64,000 nt of DNA from assembly GCF_018437265.1 (NCBI RefSeq), contig NZ_JAAMFL010000005.1:99736-163735 (forward strand). Reading direction: 5' to 3'. The stretch is from Fructobacillus parabroussonetiae (lineage in GTDB: Bacteria > Bacillota > Bacilli > Lactobacillales > Lactobacillaceae). A program made the position numbers and the translations under genes. Shown piece by piece: positions 34,513-43,572 of the stretch; the first letter of the stretch is position 1, and each line of letters starts with the position of its first letter. The notes below the pieces were generated by a model. That model was not told where the DNA came from and searched no databases. It saw only the letters and a list, made by a program, of their open reading frames with translations.

Positions 34513-35651
34513 AAGCTATTGACTTTGAACTGTCTTAACAATTAGCGATTTTTAGCATCTATTGATGATTAAGCTGCCATGATTCGCTTAGTAAAGACTT
34601 TTTCAGGTGTTTTGAACCTGAGCACATTTCTAGGACGCTCATTGATGTCCTGAATGGCGTTTTGAAGCTTACGTTGGGTAATCTTAGTAAAGTCATAACC
34701 AGCAGGAAATACACGCCTTAATTCACGATTCATTCGCTCGTTTGTACCACGTTGACCTGGTGATTGTGGATCAGCGTAATATAACTTTTTGCCGTACGTA
34801 TCTTCAATGCTGTAAATAAATAAACTACTGGTGAATTCTGAGCCACGATCACATGTGATACTGTCACAAACGTTGTCAAACCTTGACATAAAGGTATCTA
34901 TGGCTGTTTTAACATCTTCTGAATTCTTACTCTTGGATTTGACACCAACCATAAAACGTGTTTTTCGCTCTACAAAGGTAATCACGAAAGATTGGGAATC
35001 TTGAGGACTCATCACCCCATCAATTTCCCAATGACCAAATGTTGAGCGATTATTGATGACTTCTGGACGGTTGTGAATTGAACGCGTTTCAATCATCATC
35101 CGTTTATGTTCTGGATTAACTGGTTTGGCTCTTAGATGCCTGCGTCTTTTGCCTTTAAGCGGTAAATCATTTAATGTCGCACTCAGGTTGCGATTAAGTA
35201 TCCAGTTATAGATTGTCCGTGTGCAGACGTCAATACGTGGCACACCGTGTGCAATTTGTTCTGGCGACCAATGTTTCTTTTTGAGATAGTAATCAATCTT
35301 TTCGCGCTTTTTAGGTGTGATTTTGGGCTGTGAATGATGCGCCTTTGACTGGTAATACTCAGCACGTCTAGTTGCTTGCACAGGTTCGTATGTATGGCGC
35401 AATATTTTCTTTTTGCCACGCCAAGTCATGACACGGGCATTACGCTGCAATTCGTGTGTAATGGTAGCCCGAGGTCGGTTTAGCTTGCGAGCAATTTCGG
35501 CATTTGTTTTACCGTCATCGATCATATTTTTTATAGTGACACGTTCACTAAAATCTAAACGAGCGTATTTGGAATTAGGATTTTTCTTAGTCATGTAGCA
35601 ATTATTCCTTCTCTCAATAAGACTATAAAATTGACATTCGGTCAATAGTTA
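34513..35651 (-). mobile_element. IS30-family element
   Basis: About 1.14 kb carrying one transposase gene on the minus strand. The ends are weakly inverted: AGCTATTGAC near 34514-34523 and the reverse complement of GTCAATAGTT at 35641-35650. Boundaries are approximate, since no target duplication could be recognised. The transposase looks intact, so this may be an active copy. Confidence 0.7.
34569..35594 (-). CDS. IS30-family transposase
   Basis: A 341-aa DDE transposase. The N-terminal helix-turn-helix reads YARLDFSERVTIKNMIDDG and TNAEIARKLNRPRATITHEL; the catalytic core has FGHWEIDGVMS (first Asp), DSITCDRGSEFTS (second Asp) and GTNERMNRELRRVFPAG (Glu), the IS30 signature order. The ATG at 35594 follows GAAGGA; a longer reading with a few extra residues upstream lacks a site. 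All catalytic residues are present and the frame is uninterrupted. Confidence 0.93.
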   Translation of the reverse strand: MTKKNPNSKYARLDFSERVTIKNMIDDGKTNAEIARKLNRPRATITHELQRNARVMTWRGKKKILRHTYEPVQATRRAEYYQSKAHHSQPKITPKKREKIDYYLKKKHWSPEQIAHGVPRIDVCTRTIYNWILNRNLSATLNDLPLKGKRRRHLRAKPVNPEHKRMMIETRSIHNRPEVINNRSTFGHWEIDGVMSPQDSQSFVITFVERKTRFMVGVKSKSKNSEDVKTAIDTFMSRFDNVCDSITCDRGSEFTSSLFIYSIEDTYGKKLYYADPQSPGQRGTNERMNRELRRVFPAGYDFTKITQRKLQNAIQDINERPRNVLRFKTPEKVFTKRIMAA

Positions 35652-35678
35652 AAATGTTAAGAAAAACAAAAGTGAACA

Positions 35679-36034
35679 ACTGCGCAAATAGCCTGGTATC
35701 AGCGTTTGAAGACTGTTATGGTTTAATTATATACGTGTGTATAATAGCAAGTATAATAATAATATACACACGTATATATACATGGATATAGTTATAAATA
35801 TATACGCTAACATACTCATCATTATGTTTATCATATATTGACGTGTATACGTACATTGATATAGATAATAGACTTGCTTTCACCTAAGTCATGTATCTAT
35901 ATTTTCTAATAATATCGTGCAAATGATTTTATTTAATCGTCATCAATTTGACATGTCCGTCTGGCTTGACAAGTGTGTTTGTTGATAAGCGCACACAAAA
36001 AAGCCATCAAAGGACGGCTCTATTTGCGCAGTCA
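35679..36034. repeat. AT-rich segment between inverted TGCGCAAATAG repeats
   Basis: ACTGCGCAAATAG near 35678 and its inverse CTATTTGCGCAGT near 36021 bracket about 350 bp with no gene. Inside, TATATACGTGTGTATA and TATACACACGTATATA form a perfect 16-bp inverted repeat (about 35730-35779), and further ACGTGTATACGT motifs lie near 35841. It could be a MITE-like element or a plasmid origin or partition site. I see no protein for it. Confidence 0.45.
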
Positions 36035-36268
36035 ATCTGGAGTAAAGATTCACTGTTTAACTTAGGAAAAATGTTCTGAGAGACCATGCAATATTGTTAA
36101 ATGTGTGAAGTGAGACATGATAAATTTCAAAAAAGAAATGATATATTTAGGAAAACAGACTATCAATATCACATGTCAAGACCCCCTCTGAACACCTTAA
36201 ATATACCACTTTGTGAAGAACAAAACAAGAGTTATTGTTTATTATTTTATCGATTGATAAGGACAAAA
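36035..36268. other. Spacer downstream of the adhesin
   Basis: AT-rich, no gene supported. A 65-codon plus-strand frame here lacks a ribosome site and coding character. Confidence 0.4.
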
Positions 36269-36296
36269 CAAAAAAACAATGCCCTTAGGCACTGTT
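36269..36296 (-). terminator. Terminator of the adhesin gene
   Basis: On the minus strand AACAGTGCC (36288-36296) pairs with GGCATTGTT (36275-36283, one G-T), followed by Ts (36269-36276). Confidence 0.8.
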
Positions 36297-36304
36297 AAAA
36301 GTTG

Positions 36305-37802
36305 TTATTTGTGGAACCACTTCTTGATTGGCTTGCGGAATCCAAAGGCGGCGCCTGCTAGTGCAATCGCTGCAATCGCCCCATATAACCAACCCTTTGG
36401 CGCTTCACCATAACTTGTATTAGGCGTTGATGGTGTATCTGGCTTTGGTGTATCAGGCGTAATTGGATTCTTCACTGTTTCAGTATCAAAATCCTGACCA
36501 AAGTCATTTTGAACCGCAGTGTTTGTCACCGTACCCGTGGCATCCTTTTTAACCACTGGATTAAACGTGATGGTCAATTCATGACCTGCATGATTAGTCA
36601 AAAAGTCCTGCACGTTCTTGGCCTTCAATGTCCACTTACCGTTCTTGATATCCCAATCTTGTTGGAGTTCATCCATCACTGACTTTTGTGTTTTAGCATC
36701 AATGACAGTGAAATCTTTTTTAGTTTGATCAGTAATATCTAGCTTAGTCTCATCATAATCATCCATGAATGACAAGCCCTTAGCTAAAGTATCCTTATCC
36801 ACGTCAATGGCTTCTAAACCTTTCAAGTCCCACGTCAACTTGTATTTCAAAGTTTGACCTGGCTTAACGTTTTGACCGTTGTTATCCTTACCACTATCAT
36901 CTGTTTCTGACTTGTGTGGCTCTGGCGTTGTGTATAATTCGCTGAGCTTGTAACTAGCCTTAACCGTTTCCTTTGTTGGTGGTGTTGGCTTAACAGGTGG
37001 TGTCACCACATTTAGAGCCGCAGAGGAACCAAATAGATTATATTGTGTTCCCAAAGCCTTCCAGGCATTAACCAAGCCACCCTTTTCGGTAATAACATTG
37101 CTTGCCGTCGTATCTGCTTTGCTGGCATTCTTAGTGTATTCATCAAAGAAGTTATACGTGAAGCTTGAACCTGTTCCTACTAAACCGACCGTTCCAAGCG
37201 GTGTGTCGTTAAAACCATCCAAACCAGCAGCACTTGTCGTATAAGTGCCAAACAATCCAGAAGGGGCATTCTTGTCAATCTCTAGACCATTGTCTTTGGG
37301 ACTCAATTGCGTGACATTACCATAGTCAGTCTGCGTACCTTGTAAGACATCAACGTCACCAATGGCGAATGCGGTTACCAAATTGGCCGCTTTACCATCA
37401 GAGTATTCATAATTGATTTTAGTCTTGACGCCATCGGTATTAAGATATTCAAAACGGACAGAATCATTAGTTTGACCATCCATATCTTGCTTACCAACGG
37501 CTAGGTAATGTGAATCAGAGCTGGTACTTTTAACCGTATTGGTAAAGGTAATGATCGCGTTGATTTTTTTACCTGTAATCTTGTCCGTTCCAACGTTTTC
37601 AATTTTGAACTGTTGTCCCTTATTGAAATCCTTAATTAAGTACATATCCTTTGAAGGGGCATTAAAGTTTGTGCTGTCAGTATTCAAAACTTGTGTTTTA
37701 CCAATTGCAGTGACCTTACTATCTTTGTTCCAACCTAAATCAGAAACTTGAGCAAAGTCTTTGACCTTTGAACCATCAACGACAACATCAAAGTTAATGA
37801 GT
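36305..37802 (-). pseudogene. GbpC/Spa-type adhesin, 5'-truncated
   Basis: The reading frame is open from about 37802 to the stop with no start at its head. LPxTG-adhesin features appear: a beta-rich GbpC/Spa-like domain (GTVGLVGTGSSFTYNFFDEY), then NVKPGQTLKYKLTWDLKGLE and LKAKNVQDFLTNHAGHELTI as an isopeptide-type C-terminal domain, then a Pro/Thr spacer and a hydrophobic tail ending in RKPIKKWFHK. No LPxTG is present; SYGEAPKGW stands in its place. Signal peptide and N-terminal third are missing, so the protein is probably not exported. Similar proteins mediate adhesion or mating aggregation on LAB plasmids. Confidence 0.72.
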
Positions 37803-38034
37803 AATAAAATAAGGCTTCCAAAGACTTTGTGAAAGTTTTTTTGGAAACCTTATTTTTGACACGTTTGAAACGTTGATATAGCGTTACTTTGTATAGCGCT
37901 GTTTATGTTAACTTAAATTGGTATAGTTAAATATGTCTGAAAATAATTAACTAGATTAAAGAATATTATCAACCACAATAAAGAATTAGTTGTCAAAAAT
38001 TAGTTAGCAATACTAGATGACAAACCGAACCCAT

Positions 38035-41000
38035 TTAGAAATTTGCTAATTTCTCCATAATTTTTTCATAACTATCTACTACATCATATTTAACCTCATT
38101 ATTGGAAATCACTTTAAAATGTTCACGAGCTGATTCAATTTTCGCATTTTCAACACCTTTCAGTGTCAATTGAATGCTATCTGATACACCTTTGGTTTCG
38201 GCAATAAAATACACATGCTTCTGATCAGGCTCGTTCAGAACGACTGCCCAATCTGGGTTGTATTTGCCAACTGGTGTGTTGATATAAAAACCACCGGGGA
38301 GCTTAACGTACATTTCCACATCGTTTTGAATATCTAATTCACTCGCAAATCGCTTTTCAGTTTTAGAATCGACTCGAACTCTGTCGTACAAATGTTTCTT
38401 AGCATCAAAAACATTTTCGCCAATAATACCCTGAATGTCACCGTCAGCAAAAATTGCATCTTCATCCCAAACTTCATCCAACTTATTATAAATAATATGT
38501 GACACAATATTTTGTGCCTTGACACCATTGATGATGTTACTAACTTGCGCGATAAAGCTTTCTGGGTTTGACTTGTATTTACTGAATTGTGATTCATCAA
38601 TACCTGCTAGAATCTTTCCCACTGTTTTGCGAAGCAACCCAACATTTTGTGAAATCTCACCAATCAAATCATATTTGACGTGATTGCTTGGGGTATCGAT
38701 ATATTCTGTGTGTTGTTCATTCATCGTAAACACTGTGCCACTATCATCAGCATTCATGTTACCTTGTGTGACACGTGCTTTCAGAGTGGCAACAGTTAAT
38801 TCTTTGTTTATCTGCTTGATAGATTTCTCGATGATTTCATCATCCTCAAAGTTGACAGTATAATAACTTTTACGATTGATTTTAGACCATAGATTTTTAA
38901 ACGACTGACTTGCGTACTTCTCGTTATTGAGTTTTAAAGTGACACGTTTGTTTTCAGGTTCGATTGGAACCGACTGAGGATCATAAACGCTGTTAACCAA
39001 TTCTTGAATCGGCAACACATACGCCTGATAATCATCATCCAAACTTGCTTTGATGGCAGCAATTTGTTCATCAACCGACATTTCTTTATAACTATCAGAT
39101 GTTTGTTTCTCTTTAGTAATGATACCGCTGGCTTTCAAACTCGCCCATATTTCGGCTGCTTGGGCATTATCGACAGTCATCGATGAAACTGTTTGATCAG
39201 ACGCATCTTTTGCAACCAACTCACGTCCTTCAAACAGTTTTGGTTCAACAAACTTAGGTCTGTTCTTAACCGCTTCTGCTAATTCAGATTGTAAATCACG
39301 TGCAAAATTTTCATAGCTTTCATTGGCAATAACCGTGAGCACATTCACTTGTTGTACTTCACCTTCACCCAATGATTGCGCATCTTGGCGATCACCATTT
39401 TGATTAACTGACAAACGCAAACCACGACCGATTTCTTGACGTTTTTTAATGTCAGATGATGACTGACGTAACGTCGCAATCTGGAAGACATTGGGATTAT
39501 CCCAACCTTCTTTCAAAGCCGAGTGAGAGAAAATAAAGCGCACTGGTTCATCAAATGACAGCAAGCGTTCCTTATTTTTCATGATTAAGTCGTAGGCAGA
39601 TATGTCATCACTTGCCTCACTGCCCCGCTTAACCTTACTATCAATCGACTTACCTTTTTTATCGACTGAAAAATAACCCGCGTGGACTTTTTCTGGTGTA
39701 TTTATTTCACGCTCTAAATAAGCGCGATAAGCAGAATCGAGCAAAGTGTCAGTTAATCGGTCTCGGACAATGTTTTCATATTCTTCTTCAAACATCAATG
39801 CATAAGCACCCTTATCGTCAACTGCATCATAGTCCTTATACTTCACAACTTCATCGATAAAGAACAACGACAAGGTCTTTATCCCGCGCTTAAACAAACT
39901 AGCTTCCTTGCTGAGATGTGAATTAATGGTCTCTCGGATTTGGATGCGGCGTAAATCATCATCATTAGCGTTACCAACGACTTCGCCAATATGCAACTTA
40001 ATACCATTGGTAAATTCGACAAATTGGTTAACCGCGTTGATTTCAGAAACGACAAAACCAGCTTTATAAGATTCGACTTCACCTGAAAGTTGATAAATAT
40101 TATCTCCTTGGTCAAGTAACTTAGAGATTTTAACTACTTTTCCGGTTGCAGAAATTTTTTCAAACTGGACGCGAACCTTTAGATTTGGCTTTTCTGCAAT
40201 TGATTCGATATATAAGTAACCACTTGAAGCATTCGAGCCTGACAATTCGATACCTTTAACAGATATCTTCTTAACCAACTGCTTTTGATAGGCATCCACG
40301 GCGTCCAAACGATAAACCATGTTATAGTTATCGCGGTGTGTAGCAGAATAGTTGACAAAAAACAGTGGATTAAACTTTGTTAAACCAACTCGCGTTGCGT
40401 TCAATTCAGACTTTGATCCATCACCAAGAACAGACTGAGGTTCGTCAATGATCATAATTGGATTGGTTGCGGCAATCACATCAATTGGACGGCGACCACG
40501 GAATTGATCCAGTACCATATCAATACGACGCGCATCTGCACCACGCGCATTAAACGCTTGCGTATTGACAATCATGACGTTAATACCCGCGTCACTAGCA
40601 AAAGCTTCGATTTTATCCAGTTGACTAGAATTATAAACAAATGGACGAATCGCTAAACCATACTCTGCCTTAAAGTGTTCAGCTGTTGATTCAAAAGTCT
40701 TTGCCACACCTTCTCGAATCGCGATACTTGGTACGACAATAATAAACTTTGACCAACCATATTGCTTGTGAAGCTCAAACATGGTCTTGATATAGGTGTA
40801 GGTCTTACCCGTTCCTGTTTCCATTTCAACGGTTAGTGTCAGGCTTTCTCGTGAATTATCACGTTTTGTGGCCTTATCTTTGCCACCAATCGCCATTTTT
40901 ACCAGCTTATTATCACTCAAAATGCCGTTTTCTTTTTGAATGGCTTTGATATTGCGCAGAAGCTCATCATCAGCTAACGCAATATCTTCATTTTTAAAGC

Positions 41001-41151
41001 CAGTATTGGCAACGTCCAACCTGATATTCGGATTAGCGCCCATATCCATCATGTAACTAAGCCCATTTTGTTTGGGTTGTCCTTCAAAAACAGCTGTCAC
41101 CGCGTTGACTGCGTCTAGTTGGAATTGTTGATTTTTATATTGGAGTTTCAT
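38035..41151 (-). CDS. Type III restriction subunit Res-like helicase-nuclease
   Basis: A 1038-aa DEAD/DEAH superfamily-2 helicase with a nuclease end. Walker A is METGTGKTYTY (about residues 110-120); motif II is IIDEPQ; motif III is YSATHRD; motif VI is EIGRGLRLSVNQ. Near the C-terminus, PDWAVVLN followed by YFIAETKG forms a PD-(D/E)xK nuclease as in Res of type III systems. AGGAGAC precedes the ATG. It is the last gene of a minus-strand operon whose Mod lies at 44821-46665; SIR2, HerA and an antisense toxin-antitoxin pair lie between them. The frame is intact. Confidence 0.9.
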   Translation of the reverse strand: MKLQYKNQQFQLDAVNAVTAVFEGQPKQNGLSYMMDMGANPNIRLDVANTGFKNEDIALADDELLRNIKAIQKENGILSDNKLVKMAIGGKDKATKRDNSRESLTLTVEMETGTGKTYTYIKTMFELHKQYGWSKFIIVVPSIAIREGVAKTFESTAEHFKAEYGLAIRPFVYNSSQLDKIEAFASDAGINVMIVNTQAFNARGADARRIDMVLDQFRGRRPIDVIAATNPIMIIDEPQSVLGDGSKSELNATRVGLTKFNPLFFVNYSATHRDNYNMVYRLDAVDAYQKQLVKKISVKGIELSGSNASSGYLYIESIAEKPNLKVRVQFEKISATGKVVKISKLLDQGDNIYQLSGEVESYKAGFVVSEINAVNQFVEFTNGIKLHIGEVVGNANDDDLRRIQIRETINSHLSKEASLFKRGIKTLSLFFIDEVVKYKDYDAVDDKGAYALMFEEEYENIVRDRLTDTLLDSAYRAYLEREINTPEKVHAGYFSVDKKGKSIDSKVKRGSEASDDISAYDLIMKNKERLLSFDEPVRFIFSHSALKEGWDNPNVFQIATLRQSSSDIKKRQEIGRGLRLSVNQNGDRQDAQSLGEGEVQQVNVLTVIANESYENFARDLQSELAEAVKNRPKFVEPKLFEGRELVAKDASDQTVSSMTVDNAQAAEIWASLKASGIITKEKQTSDSYKEMSVDEQIAAIKASLDDDYQAYVLPIQELVNSVYDPQSVPIEPENKRVTLKLNNEKYASQSFKNLWSKINRKSYYTVNFEDDEIIEKSIKQINKELTVATLKARVTQGNMNADDSGTVFTMNEQHTEYIDTPSNHVKYDLIGEISQNVGLLRKTVGKILAGIDESQFSKYKSNPESFIAQVSNIINGVKAQNIVSHIIYNKLDEVWDEDAIFADGDIQGIIGENVFDAKKHLYDRVRVDSKTEKRFASELDIQNDVEMYVKLPGGFYINTPVGKYNPDWAVVLNEPDQKHVYFIAETKGVSDSIQLTLKGVENAKIESAREHFKVISNNEVKYDVVDSYEKIMEKLANF

Positions 41152-41183
41152 TGTGTCTCCTGTTTCTATTGTATGTTAAAATA

Positions 41184-41197
41184 TAGTTTATAAACTA
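41184..41197. promoter_or_regulatory. Palindromic operator of the antitoxin gene
   Basis: TAGTTTATAAACTA, a perfect 14-bp palindrome 14 bases before the antitoxin start, next to a TAAAAT -10-like hexamer (41177-41182). RelB/DinJ antitoxins bind such sites to repress their own operon. Confidence 0.6.
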
Positions 41198-41211
41198 CAA
41201 GGGGTATCATT

Positions 41212-41511
41212 ATGACTACATCAGCTACCAGCATCCGCATGAATGATGATTTAAAAAAAGCAGTTAACACTAAACTTGACGCACTCGGTATGAATTTCAA
41301 TACTTTTGTTGTCATGGCGTCTAAGCAACTTGTGGCGCAAAACAGATTGCCGTTTGATACGACGGTGCCTCAAGCGTTTGACCGTGAAGCAGCCATTGAA
41401 GAACTTAATCAAATGCTTACCATCTCTGACCGTGAACTCAAATATAATCGTGATCAGGCCAAACCCGTTCAACAAGTTGCTGAAGAATTAGCGGACTATC
41501 ATTTTAACTGA
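41212..41511 (+). CDS. RelB/DinJ-family antitoxin
   Basis: A 99-aa protein with the ribbon-helix-helix opening TSIRMNDDLKKAVNTKLDALG (quoted to 20: TSIRMNDDLKKAVNTKLDAL) followed by NTFVVMASKQLVAQNRLPF, the DinJ pattern. AAGGGG lies before the ATG. It neutralises the toxin and represses the operon with its C-terminal half. The downstream toxin is frameshifted, so the antitoxin may now be alone. It runs antisense to the surrounding defence operon, between HerA and Res. Confidence 0.88.
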   Translation: MTTSATSIRMNDDLKKAVNTKLDALGMNFNTFVVMASKQLVAQNRLPFDTTVPQAFDREAAIEELNQMLTISDRELKYNRDQAKPVQQVAEELADYHFN

Positions 41512-41841
41512 TTATGAAGTCGCTATCACAGCCATCGCTCAAAAAGAAATTCTAGCTATTGGTCAATACATCAACGATCAAATCAAACGTCCAGATACTG
41601 CCAGAAAAACGATGATAAATATTGCAAAAGGTGCTTATAAGTTGCGTTTTTCAGCAGAAATTTTTTTCCGTTCGTCAAAAATCGCTTTGAATTGACAGGC
41701 GTTGCAAATGATTATCAATATTTTATGCCTTATCAGCACTATTTTGGCATTTTCTATGTTGATCGTGGTGAGAAGAAAGTTTACGTCACACATGTCTTTG
41801 CAAAAGGACAAAACGTTGGTTCGTTCCTTTCAGATTATTAG
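41495..41841 (+). pseudogene. RelE/ParE-superfamily toxin with a frameshift
   Basis: The first part reads TDYEVAITAIAQKEILAIGQ in the +1 frame relative to the antitoxin stop; the second reads PFVKNRFELTGVANDYQYF and YFGIFYVDRGEKKVYVTHVF after a shift. The break is at a run of seven Ts (about 41661-41667); eight Ts would restore one frame. No ATG is available for the toxin, so it may start from a non-standard codon inside the antitoxin end. Family: RelE/ParE fold. Either a mutation, a phase-variable tract or a sequencing error. Confidence 0.7.
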
Positions 41842-41865
41842 ATACCGTATGCTTTTATAGATGTT

Positions 41866-43572
41866 TTATAGCAATGGTGTATCGTTGTCATGTGTTCGAC
41901 TCGATTTTTTAAAATGCACATGAATGTCATACAATAAATTAATACTAGTTAATATTGCTTCCCCTTGATTAAGCTTTTTAATTTGTGCCAAAGTATTTTC
42001 TTGAACTAAATTTTGAATCGCCTTTAGTTCTTCCGAATGTGTTAAACGATGAATAATCATTGTACCAACTTGTCCTAATAATACGTCAGGCACATCTTTC
42101 GGGTTTTGAGTTGTCAAAAACAGGAAAATACCTTTTTTACGTCCCTCCCGTGCAATCGAAATAAGACCAGTAGTGTAGTTTTCGGCATTCTGCGTATAAC
42201 GATGAACCTCATCAATATACATCACAAAAGGTTTGATCTCATCTCGTTTCTTATTAATAATATGATTACTGATTAGGTCAATAATCATTGTTCCAATACC
42301 ATCTGTAGCTCCAATATTTGATGAGTCAATGTATAATCCTTTGTTGCCACTAACAAATTTATTGATTTTTGTAAGTAAATTTTTTGAATTATCATCATCA
42401 AAAAAATTAACTAGATTAGTATTTTGCAGTACGTACTGCACCTTTTCGTATAGCCAGTTATTTGTGTTAGCGTTAAAAGAATTTGTACTGTAGGTATCTC
42501 CTGCCTTATTAAGTTGAACAGCTTCAGCTTGTATTTGCTTAGGTAGATTTGTAATATCAAAACTAGTGTCTGTAACGTCAAGTGACGCCAACTTTGAGTC
42601 AATGGCTAATACTGTTTCACCATTTTTATTCAATACTCCAGTTAATCCTTCTTTTTTTTGGTAACGTAATGACTGAATGGCTCTCCCTAATGTTGCACCT
42701 TGAGTGTTTTCATTCGTTTCAAATATACGTTCCCACTGGCTTAAAGATATTTGTCCTACAGGGAGTTTAGTATCACATCCAAGAGTCAATTTGTCTATTT
42801 CATTTTTATCAAATGTATTTTGATATTCACCAGTCGGATCAATTATTAAGACTTTTTTTCCAGAAGTAATCATTTTATCCAGAATTGACAGAGCTGATGT
42901 TGATTTACCGGAATTAGTTGTTCCGACGGCCATAAGATGTCTATCGAATAGCGTATTTGGTGCTAATTCTAAAATTTTATTGGGAAATTCAGCAATTTGA
43001 GCTAAATTATCTAATGGCTTTTGATACTTTACCTTCCCCTCATCATCAATTTGATTTTTACCTTTTTTATCTTTAAGAGGATAATCGTTGATTTCAAGTG
43101 AACTAAGATATTTAGTGATTAACTGTTGATTAGCTATATAGACCTTATCAGCAATGCCAACAGTTTTAAAGCCAGCTAACTTAAATTTATCTTTCTCAAG
43201 CAATCCAATAACATCAATTTTAATTTCTGGGAAAACATCTTCCTTACGTCCTGAATTCATTGAATCATGCACAGAATCAGATGAGTTAACCTTGGACAAA
43301 TAAATTTCGCCAATGAACAAACCTTGAACATTATCTATTACAACAAAATAATTAATAGTATTCGGAACAAGCGATTCTAATCGAACATTTCGATGAACTA
43401 GTAAGGACAAATTTTCAACTTGAACAGAGGCACTCTCACGTGAAACCTGAGATATCATGCCAAGATAAAAGTTTTCTTTTGAAACACCCATTTCTTTCCA
43501 TTGACCTGAACCAACAGTTTCTTCAATTTTTCGACTATAATACTGATCAATTATCAACTGTTTCGCCCCCAA
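41866..43572 (-). CDS. HerA-like ATPase of a SIR2-HerA pair
   Basis: A 568-aa FtsK-HerA superfamily ATPase. An N-terminal HAS-barrel-like domain (about residues 30-150) precedes Walker A GTTNSGKST (217-225); Walker B is FVMYIDEVHRY, followed by ARGRKKGIFLFLTTQ-type sensor sequence (IAREGRKKGIFLFLTTQNP). In SIR2-HerA antiphage systems HerA hexamers assemble with SIR2 and control its NADase. The start is TTG (43572), 26 bases inside the SIR2 gene; no strong site is seen, so translation is probably coupled. Confidence 0.88.
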   Translation of the reverse strand: MGAKQLIIDQYYSRKIEETVGSGQWKEMGVSKENFYLGMISQVSRESASVQVENLSLLVHRNVRLESLVPNTINYFVVIDNVQGLFIGEIYLSKVNSSDSVHDSMNSGRKEDVFPEIKIDVIGLLEKDKFKLAGFKTVGIADKVYIANQQLITKYLSSLEINDYPLKDKKGKNQIDDEGKVKYQKPLDNLAQIAEFPNKILELAPNTLFDRHLMAVGTTNSGKSTSALSILDKMITSGKKVLIIDPTGEYQNTFDKNEIDKLTLGCDTKLPVGQISLSQWERIFETNENTQGATLGRAIQSLRYQKKEGLTGVLNKNGETVLAIDSKLASLDVTDTSFDITNLPKQIQAEAVQLNKAGDTYSTNSFNANTNNWLYEKVQYVLQNTNLVNFFDDDNSKNLLTKINKFVSGNKGLYIDSSNIGATDGIGTMIIDLISNHIINKKRDEIKPFVMYIDEVHRYTQNAENYTTGLISIAREGRKKGIFLFLTTQNPKDVPDVLLGQVGTMIIHRLTHSEELKAIQNLVQENTLAQIKKLNQGEAILTSINLLYDIHVHFKKSSRTHDNDTPLL

